Source: CAVRUD01 sp963849635
GTDB lineage: Bacteria; Chloroflexota; Chloroflexia; Thermomicrobiales; UBA6265
DNA: 64,000 nt
NCBI GenBank assembly: GCA_963849635.1
Contig: CAWKIA010000016.1
Span: 62,001-126,000, forward strand
Direction: 5' to 3'
A program made the position numbers and the translations under genes. The notes beneath the pieces were generated by a model. The model made no database searches. It was not told the origin of the DNA and saw only the letters and a list, made by a program, of their open reading frames with translations. This document shows, piece after piece, positions 57,072 through 64,000 of the stretch (the first letter of the stretch is position 1; each line of letters begins with the position of its first letter).

Positions 57072-58043
57072 ATGGCCATTGCCCAGACCAAAACGGTCGT
57101 TGCTCCGGTTTCGGAGCGGCGGCGTGGGCGACTGCTGCGCCGCGAGGCGATCTACGGCTATCTGTTCATCTCCCCGTGGATCCTGGGCTTCCTGATCTTC
57201 ACCGCCTTTCCGATGATCTACGGCGGCTACCTGAGTTTCACCGAGTACGACGGCCTGACATCGCCCAAGTGGGTCGGATTCGATAACTACCAGCGCCTGT
57301 TCAGTGGCGACGACCAACTTGTGGTCAAGTCACTGAACAACACGCTCTGGTACGTCGCGGTCGCTGTCCCGGCCACCCTTGTCTTCGGCCTCCTGCTAGC
57401 GCTACTGCTGAACCAACCGGTCAAGGGGATCGCCCTCTTCCGGACCCTTTTCTACATGCCCTCGGTCGTGCCAGTGGTGGCGTCGGTCGCGGTCCTGATG
57501 TGGGTCTTCCATGGTCGCTTCGGACTTGTGAATGTCTTGCTCAGCGAGGTCGGCATCAACGGCCCGGCCTGGCTGACCGACCCGAACTGGGTGAAGCCGA
57601 CCCTGGTCATTTGGACGGTGTGGGGCGTCGGCAGCGGCATGATCATCTACCTGGCCGGCCTGCAGGCGATCCCCGACCAGCTCTACGAAGCGGCGGAAAT
57701 CGACGGCGCGGGGATCTTCCGGAAGTTCTTCAACATCACCATCCCGATGCTCTCCCCGACGATCTTCTTCAATCTGATCGTCGGCATTATCACCGCCTCG
57801 CAGATCTTCATTCCGGCGCTGCTGCTCTCCTCGGTGGGCACCCAGAACCCGTTCATGCCCAGCGGCGGGCCGCTCAACTCGCTCCTCTTCTACGTCCTCT
57901 ACGTCTGGCAAAACGGCTTTGTCTATTACCGGATGGGGTATGCCTCGGCTCTCTCCTGGGTGCTCTTCCTCGTCGTCTTGATCGTCACCATCCTCATGTT
58001 CCGTCTGGCCCGGCACTGGGTCTACTACGAGACGGAGGGGTGA
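57072..58043 (+). CDS. Sugar ABC transporter permease (MalF/UgpA type)
   Basis: 323 residues from ATG 57072 (GAAAGGG upstream; TTG 57030 is an alternative). Six membrane helices. The first follows REAIYGYLFISPWILGFLIF. The EAA loop reads YEAAEIDGAGIFRKFFNITIPMLSPT. It belongs to the CUT1 family of carbohydrate importers and pairs with the permease at 58105 and the binding protein at 59220. No ATPase subunit is in the window; CUT1 systems often share an MsmK/UgpC-type ATPase encoded elsewhere. Confidence 0.92.
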   Translation: MAIAQTKTVVAPVSERRRGRLLRREAIYGYLFISPWILGFLIFTAFPMIYGGYLSFTEYDGLTSPKWVGFDNYQRLFSGDDQLVVKSLNNTLWYVAVAVPATLVFGLLLALLLNQPVKGIALFRTLFYMPSVVPVVASVAVLMWVFHGRFGLVNVLLSEVGINGPAWLTDPNWVKPTLVIWTVWGVGSGMIIYLAGLQAIPDQLYEAAEIDGAGIFRKFFNITIPMLSPTIFFNLIVGIITASQIFIPALLLSSVGTQNPFMPSGGPLNSLLFYVLYVWQNGFVYYRMGYASALSWVLFLVVLIVTILMFRLARHWVYYETEG

Positions 58044-58104
58044 TGTCGAGACGGGCAGTCGGGTAGGCGGGCAAACGGGACGAGCGGCAGGCTGGAGGAC
58101 GCGT

Positions 58105-59022
58105 ATGGTGAGGGCACAGTTGACCGACGAGCGCACGGGGATGGCGGACGGATCGGTCGTCCTGGTTGGGATCCCCTGGTACAAGCAGAAGGCCTTTCGC
58201 CTGGGCGTCAGCCGGACGATTACCTACGTTGCCCTGGTCGTGCTGGCGCTGGCCTTTGCCCTGCCGCTCTTCTGGATGATCAGCACCGCCCTCAAAGAGG
58301 ACAAGCAGGTGATGGTCTTTCCGCCGGAGTGGCTGCCCAGCCCAGCGGTGTGGCAGAACTTCCCGGATGCCTGGACCTTTCAGCCCTTCAACACCTATCT
58401 GAAAAACACCCTGATCGTGACCGGCGTGGCGACGATCGGGCAGTTGATCTCGGCGTCGCTCGTCGCCTACGGCTTCGCCCGGATGCGGTTTCCTGGGCGC
58501 GACGCGCTGTTCATGGTCCTGCTGGCGACGACGATGCTGCCCTACATCGTCACCCTGATCCCGCAGTTCATCCTCTTCCGGGAGTTGGGCTGGATCAATA
58601 CCTTCCTGCCCTTGACGGTCCCGTTCTTCTTCGGTGGATCGCCATTTCTCATCTTCCTGCTGCGCCAGTACTTCCGCACGATCCCGATGGACCTCTCAGA
58701 CGCGGCCCGGCTGGATGGCGAATCAGAGTTCGGTATCTTCCTGCGGATCATCTTGCCACTGGCCCAACCGGCCCTGGTGACCGTGACGGTCTTCTCCTTC
58801 TTAGCCCACTGGAACGACTACCTCGGCCCGCTGATCTATCTGAACGACGAGAGCAAGAAGACGCTCATGCTGGGCCTGCAGGGATTCATCGGCCTAACAC
58901 AGCAGCGCTTCCAGTTCCTGATGGCGGCTTCGACCCTCGTGGCGCTACCGACGCTGATCCTCTTCTTCGTCTTCCAACGAGTTTTCATCCGCAGCGTTGT
59001 CCTGACCGGGATGAAGGGGTAA
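58105..59022 (+). CDS. Sugar ABC transporter permease (MalG/UgpE type)
   Basis: 305 residues; GGAGGA upstream sets ATG 58105. It has the MalG-type layout: first helix (TYVALVVLALAFALPLFWMIS), then a periplasmic loop (ALKEDKQVMVFPPEWLPS) and the EAA motif in MDLSDAARLDGESEFGIFLRIILPLAQPA. Helices 2-6 follow. It forms the CUT1 heterodimer with the upstream permease, from which it is separated by 61 bp. Confidence 0.92.
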   Translation: MVRAQLTDERTGMADGSVVLVGIPWYKQKAFRLGVSRTITYVALVVLALAFALPLFWMISTALKEDKQVMVFPPEWLPSPAVWQNFPDAWTFQPFNTYLKNTLIVTGVATIGQLISASLVAYGFARMRFPGRDALFMVLLATTMLPYIVTLIPQFILFRELGWINTFLPLTVPFFFGGSPFLIFLLRQYFRTIPMDLSDAARLDGESEFGIFLRIILPLAQPALVTVTVFSFLAHWNDYLGPLIYLNDESKKTLMLGLQGFIGLTQQRFQFLMAASTLVALPTLILFFVFQRVFIRSVVLTGMKG

Positions 59023-59219
59023 CGAGGTGGGAAGACGGGTAGGCGGGAAGGAGGAAGTCCCCTGACCCCTGGCTCCCTTCTTCCGTTGCGGAAGGGAAGA
59101 GAGAGCACGACGGTTGACGTTGAGCAAAGGAGGTGACGGGACCGCACGGCGGATGCCGGATGGTCTGAGTTCGAGGGTTCCCTACGAGCGCATAGCGATG
59201 AAATGAAAGGGGAACGACG

Positions 59220-60624
59220 ATGAGTATCCACGACAAGATCTGGACACCTGCTACGTCCCGCGTATCTCGTCGCAATTTGGTGAAGTCCACGGCGGTTGGC
59301 GGCGCAGCCCTCGCTGGGGCGACCACCGCGAGCCGTGGTCCCTGGTTCCTACGCGGCGCAGCCCAAGAGAAGACCAAGCTCGAGGTCTGGTTCCCGTTTC
59401 CGCTGATCCCCGAGGAGGGCGAGCAGATCCACCCCTACGCCCAGCTGATCCTCGACTTCAACGCCCAGAGTCCGAACGTCGAGGCGGAGGTCTTCGTCAC
59501 CAACTGGACGCCGGAGAAACTGGTCACCTCGGTGGCCGGCGGAGATCCGCCCGATTTGTTCTACATGGACCGCTACCTGGCAGCGGAGTGGGCGGCGCGG
59601 CAGTTGATCGAGTCTTTGGAGGACCGGATCGCCGCTACGACCGCATTTAAGAAAGAGAATCTTTGGCCGAAGTTACTAGAGGATGTTTCCTACCAGGACG
59701 AGGTGTACGCCGTTCCGCACTACACCGATGTCCGCGCCTTCTACTGGAACAAGGGCATCTTCACCGACGCCGGGCTCGATCCAGAGACGCCCCCTGACAC
59801 CTGGACGGCCCTGCAGGATTACATCCCCAAGACGATGGTCAAGAACGATCAGGGGCTAGATCGACCGCCTCGGTTACGCGCCGTCGGTTGGCAACCCGCC
59901 CGGCTTCCTGATGTGGTACATCCACCTCTGGCAGCTCGGCGGCGAATTCATGAACCCGGAGAAGACCGAGGTCACCTTCAACACTGAGGCCGGCATCGGG
60001 TCCTTCCAGTTCATGCTCGATACCTTCAACGCCCAGGATGGTATCGGTGCGGTCGAGGAATTTGCGGCGGCGCTGGTTCCCGGCCCCGGCCAGGACGTCT
60101 TCATGTTAGGGAACCTGGCAATGGAGGTTCACGGTTCCTGGCAGCCGCCGAACTTCGCCCGTTATGCCCCGGAACTCGACTGGGGGATCAGCTCCATCCC
60201 GATCCCGGAAGGCGGCCAGCCGGCTAACTACAGCGGCGGCCATGCCTGGGTCCTGCCCCGCGGCGGCGAGCACCCCGACGAGGCCTGGAGTCTGGTCGAG
60301 TTCATGCTTTCCGTCGACAGCCAGCTTAAGACTGGCTTGGGTGAGAACACCGTCCCGGCCCGCCAGGACGTGGCGGAGAGTCCGGAGTACCTGGACGGCG
60401 AGCCCACATCGAATGCTGACCTGCGCAAGCTCTACGTCGAAGAGGTGAAGGTGGCGCGCTGGGTGCCGGTGATCCCGGGAGTCGGCGAGATCTTCGCCTC
60501 CAACGCCCGCGTTTACGACGAGATCATGCGCGGTGTGACCACACCGGAAGAGGGCACCGCCACCATGGCCGAGGAATGCCAGGCGGTGATCGACAACTGG
60601 CAGGCGCAGATTCAGGAGTCGTAA
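59220..60624 (+). CDS. Tat-exported ABC sugar-binding protein, frameshifted
   Basis: About 468 residues if repaired. The N-terminus has a twin-arginine signal (VSRRNLVKSTAVGGAALAG). The mature protein is a CUT1 family-1 solute-binding protein: TKLEVWFPFP at the first strand, PDLFYMDRYLAAEWAA, and YAVPHYTDVRAFYWNK. Near 59860 one extra base breaks the frame (after NDQGL); GYAPSVGNPPGFLMWYIHL continues in the next frame through SGGHAWVLPRGGEHPDEAW to the end. It is followed by the repeat-rich 60627-60803 region. Confidence 0.85.
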
Positions 60625-60626
60625 CG

Positions 60627-60803
60627 GAGACGTGAGACGTGAGACGTGAGACGTGAGACGTGAGTAACGCGTCTCGCGCCTAGCGCCTAGCGTCTGGCGA
60701 CGAGGGCGGAGCCGCGTGTTCGGCTCCGCCCTAGTTAGCCCATGCCTTGTCGGCTCTCGGTATTCGACTCTCTACTCACTCACGTCTCACGTCTCACGTC
60801 TCG
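60627..60803. repeat. Heptamer tandem repeats as inverted arms around a terminator
   Basis: The left arm has five copies of GTGAGAC/GACGTGA-type heptamers (60627-60665). The right arm has the complementary TCACGTC copies (60777-60803), so the arms can pair over more than 20 bp. Between them lies a 12-bp perfect stem (60703-60714 with 60721-60732, loop CGTGTT), a likely terminator. Confidence 0.75.
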
Positions 60804-60816
60804 AAAGGGAGTTTTC

Positions 60817-63401
60817 GTGACCGCGACGGCAGATATCGCCCGTCAAAAGCTGGCCGGACATACGATCTGGCTGTGGCATTACCTCCACGCCGACTGGCAG
60901 TGGGAGCAGTCGCGGGAGTGGCATGAGGAGCGGTATGCCCTCGCCGTGAACGAAGTCCTCGACTTGATGCGTGAGGACAACGAGCTGACCTACTTTTTCG
61001 ACTCGACCAGCGAGTTTCTGGAGCCGGTGGTGCGGCTGCTGGGGCCGCGGATGGAGGAGGTTCGGCAGCGCGTCCGCGAGGGCCGGATCAGGATCGTCAG
61101 CGGGCAGGTGGCGAATGCCCGGCCCAATCAGGTAGGGGAGGAGACGTATCTCCGCAACCTGCAGATGGGGCGGCAAGAGATGGCGGAGCTCTTTGAGGGG
61201 GCGCCGCTGACACTCTTCCACAGCGTCGATATCGCCATCGGGCACAGCCAGATGCCGCAGATTCTGCAGTTGGCCGGGTTCGACCGGTATCGCGCTTGGC
61301 GGCCGCACGCGCCGATGAACGCCCTTGGCATCCCGCACCAGTTCGTCTGGGAGGGGATGGACGGCTCCAGGGTGCTGGTCACGCGGGGGCCGTACGGCGG
61401 CTTCTATCTGAAGGAGCACGTTCCCGAGGGGTTCCAGGAGAACTGGGACGGGGCGTTCGAGACGCTTTACGACGCGTTACTGGCCGACCAGCTTGAAGAG
61501 GGCCGTTCCGTCAGCAAGCAACTCTGGATCATCCAGGGATGCGACGACGCTCGTCCGTATCGGGCCTGGCATGGGGACATGCCGGTCGATATGCCGGGAT
61601 TCGTGGCCGAGTGGCGCAAGCGCGAGGACGTGCCGCTGAACTGGTGCACGCCGGTCGAGTTCACCGAAGCGGTGGCCGAGTACCGGGATGCATTGCCCGT
61701 CGTCAGCGGCGTGCTCGAAGGTGCCGACTGCTCCTACAACGCATCCAACTCGGGCGCGAACGGGCTGTGGGCGTGGCGGCTGCTCAACGACCGCCGCCTG
61801 CTGCAGGCGGAGCGCTGGGCGGCGATTGCCGCGCTGACCGGGAAGCCGGCTCCGGAGGAGGATCTGAAGGGTCTGTGGCGGCAGCATCTGGTCTACCAGG
61901 CGCACGCCGAGGACTACGCCTTCGCTAAGGACTTCGACCATCTAGTCGATCTGGCCCGGGATGTGAAGTTCCGAGCGGCGAAGATCGAGAAGGAGTCACT
62001 GCAGGCGATCGCCCGGGCGGCTGGTGGGGGAGACCGGCAAACCAGGCAGGTCTTCAATCCGCACCCCTGGCCGGTGGAGGTCGATCTCGATCTCTACCAC
62101 GCCTGCGCGGTCGCGGGCGTCGAGGCGCTTGAGGTTGTTGACGACGCGGGGAATGTGCTGCCACAGCAGCAGGTCTCCCAGTTCCGCCATCCGCGCTACG
62201 CCGGCAGCGTCAACGACCAGGATCATCTGGTCCGGCTGGAGCTGCCCGCGCTTGGCTACCGGACGATCCGGATCAACGAGCTTTCTGAGGCGGCTTCGCC
62301 CGCACCGGAGCCGCCAGCGGACGGTGTGGTGGAGACCGATGCGTTGCGCCTGGTCTTCCGCGATCACGCCCTTCGCGAGGTGACAGATCGCGCGAGTGGT
62401 GCGACCTATCGCTCTCCCGACGGAGAGGCGATCCCGGCGCCGACGCTCCATCTGCTCGACAACCAAAACTGGCTCTCGATGGGGCCGGAGCTGGGCCGGG
62501 AGACGTTCCAGGCGGAGAGCAGCGAGTGGCGCGAGACCGGGCCGCTGCGCTGGAAGCATCGCGGTGAGGGCCGGCTGGGGCCCTACGCCGCGGTGGTCGA
62601 GACGAGCGTCGCCGATCGCGGGCGCGAGGTGCAGGTCAAGGTCCGGCTGGAGGGGCACTGGGCGGTGCCGCCGGTGACGGGCTTCGTCAGTCTGCTGACA
62701 CCGGTCGGGACGGGCGGTGCGATGACCGTTGATGTGCCGTTTGGCGTCGAGGCGCGCGATCCCGATAACGATGTCTACTCGGGCGATGAGCCGGACGAGC
62801 GGATGTTCGAGCGGCTCCGGCCGGGGTTCTTCTGGGCGCGGTCCTGGGCGGACTGGTCGGCCCCGGATCACGGTGTGACGACGATCGGCGCCGATGGCAA
62901 CTTCTTCTGGCAGAAGGAGGCTGACCGCTACGGCCCGGTGCTGATCCGAGTCTTGAAGTTTGTGCCGGTAGCTGGGAGGAGCAGTGTGCTCCGGTGATGA
63001 CCGGCAGCGGAGTGCACGAGTTCACCTATGCGCTTCGGTTCCACGACGGGGAGTGGCGGGCGGCCGATCCGCAGCGGCGCGCGGCCGAATTGCACCTGCC
63101 GGTGCGAGCGGTCCGGGCCGACTTCGCGACTGAGGGTGCGCTGCCGGCGACGCACAGCTTCGTCGAGGTCGCCGGGCCAGCGTTGGCGTCGGCTGTCTAC
63201 TCGGAGGGCGGTCAGCAGATCGTCCGCATCTACGAGCACGAGGGGACGGGCGGACCGGTCACGATCACGCTTGACCGCGCTCCGTCCGTGGTGACGGCGA
63301 TCGACATGCTTGGACAGCCCGTCGAGGTGCCGCTCTCGGTTTCAGGGAACGCGATCACGGTCGAGGTGCGGCCGTGGCAGATCGTGACGCTGCGGATCTA
63401 A
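60817..63401 (+). CDS. GH38-type alpha-mannosidase, frameshifted near 3' end
   Basis: About 860 residues if repaired. GTG 60817 has AAAGGGAG just upstream. The N-terminal GH38 catalytic domain has YLHADWQWEQSREWH, FDSTSEFLEP, and the nucleophile Asp in SVDIAIGHSQMPQ. The middle and C-terminal beta domains contain RQVFNPHPWPVEVDLDLYH and LRVTDRASG-like elements. The frame changes near 62985 (after VPVAGRSSV) and GVHEFTYALRFHDGEW onward is in the next frame. Such enzymes hydrolyse alpha-mannosides in an exo fashion. There is no signal peptide, so it works in the cytoplasm on sugar imported by the adjacent transporter. Confidence 0.85.
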
Positions 63402-63593
63402 GGGCTCTAACAAGACCAGCGGCGGTCAGCTCCGCCTGGGACTCAAAGTCCAGGGTTCACCCACGGAAGTCCCTGCGGGACTGAGCACGGGGCTGACCGC
63501 CGCTGCCCTTACCGGGACGACCGCCGAGGCGTCGACCGGACAGCGGCGTGTTCACGCGCCGGGTCGCTTTCATCGTCGGGTGCGGAGGGTGTG
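63402..63593. repeat. Intergenic region with a GGACTCAAAGTCC-type repeat
   Basis: GGACTCAAAGTCCAGGGTTCACCCACGGAAGTCC at about 63447-63475 resembles GGACTCGAAGTCCCGGGCTGAGTGACGGAAGTCC at about 53160-53192. Both are short and contain self-complementary GGACT...AGTCC. This is a candidate REP-like family. Confidence 0.4.
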
Positions 63594-64000
63594 GTGAAGA
63601 TCGTCGATATAAGGCGACTCCGGTCTACGTGGAGATGGAGGCGCCGCTCCTGTGGAGCATGGGCGTCGAGCCGGGCACCACGCGCACCGTAATTCAGCTC
63701 TACACCGATGACGGGATCGTCGGGCTCGGCGAGACCTACGGTGGGGCTGAGATGTGCCGCCGGATCGAGGAGGCGCGGCCGCTCTTCATCGGGCTCGATC
63801 CCTTCGAACTCCAGACGATGGTCAGCAGTTCGAGGTTTTCCGGGTCACATCGGAGCAGATGGCCCGGGCGGCGGAAATGAAGTTCGTTTCCGCCGGGGTG
63901 GAGATGGCGATCTGGGACATCCTCGGCAAGGCGCTCAACAAGCCGCTCTACCGCCTGATCGGCGGGGCCAACGATACCTTCGTGCCGTTCGTCGCCTACG
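63594..64000 (+). CDS. Mandelate racemase / enolase-superfamily enzyme, partial and frameshifted
   Basis: GTG 63594 (GGAGG upstream) starts VKIVDIR; a missing base near 63613 moves the frame to ATPVYVEMEAPLLWSMG. TVIQLYTDDGIVGLGETYGG is the N-terminal capping-domain signature of MR/MLE enzymes. Another shift near 63838 leads into FEVFRVTSEQMARAAEMKF and GVEMAIWDILGKALNKPLYRLIGG, the start of the barrel. The window ends before the catalytic residues. Probably a sugar-acid dehydratase in the same locus. Confidence 0.75.

Noticed and set aside
60627..60803. CRISPR array
   Set aside because: The repeat unit is seven bases, tandem without spacers, and no cas genes are present.

Overview
This is a GC-rich, densely coding bacterial window with no rRNA, tRNA or CRISPR array that I could find. 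The gene content points to a Chloroflexota bacterium of the Thermomicrobia type. The signs are several F420-type LLM oxidoreductases, STAND-type LuxR regulators, PRC-barrel/DUF2382 stress proteins, secreted DUF4352 and cupredoxin-like proteins, and a wall protein ending in LPDTG. The taxonomic call is inference from gene families. Many well-conserved genes carry single-base frameshifts, so uncorrected indel errors or a decaying genome must be kept in mind throughout.

Layout. 1-7.4 kb: a 5'-truncated secreted cupredoxin-like protein, a frameshifted STAND-LuxR regulator, a secreted DUF4352 protein, an LLM oxidoreductase and a DUF6069 membrane protein. 7.6-9.0 kb: a degenerate IS481 element inserted in one arm of a REP/MITE-like inverted repeat. 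9.0-22.9 kb: a signalling and surface region. It holds two complete STAND-LuxR regulators, an OmpR-type response regulator in two identical copies, its histidine kinase, and a set of secreted cadherin-like proteins, one of which carries an LPDTG sorting signal. A 1.5-kb direct repeat (11055-12555 and 18933-20433) brackets the surface-protein block and truncates a kinase copy, a regulator copy and a third secreted-protein gene. 23.1-24.3 kb: fused IS481 and IS110 remnants.

24.6-29.1 kb: a small catabolic cluster (M24 peptidase, Gfo/Idh/MocA dehydrogenase, LLM oxidoreductase, DppA-type D-aminopeptidase). 29.7-31.8 kb: glycogen debranching enzyme GlgX. 31.9-47.8 kb: a stress and signalling region. 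It contains a pentapeptide protein, two PRC-DUF2382 proteins, CsbD, three single-domain receivers, a double-domain KaiC-like ATPase, redox enzymes (LLM, SDR, zinc alcohol dehydrogenase), an overlapping three-gene membrane operon (amphipathic protein, holin-superfamily protein, DUF3618), a manganese catalase and two very small membrane proteins. 47.9-53.1 kb: a second cupredoxin-like secreted protein, a zinc-ribbon protein, an MFS transporter, a Gfo/Idh/MocA enzyme and a transposase relic.

53.3-64 kb: a DUF1992 protein, then a carbohydrate-use locus. An XRE-cupin regulator with an SDR enzyme is divergent from a class III aminotransferase, followed by two sugar ABC permeases, a Tat-exported solute-binding protein, a GH38 alpha-mannosidase and a mandelate-racemase/enolase-superfamily enzyme cut by the window end. 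The regulator/aminotransferase intergenic region has a good promoter flanked by an inverted repeat, which suggests local control. Together these genes look like uptake and breakdown of a mannose-containing or related glycoside.
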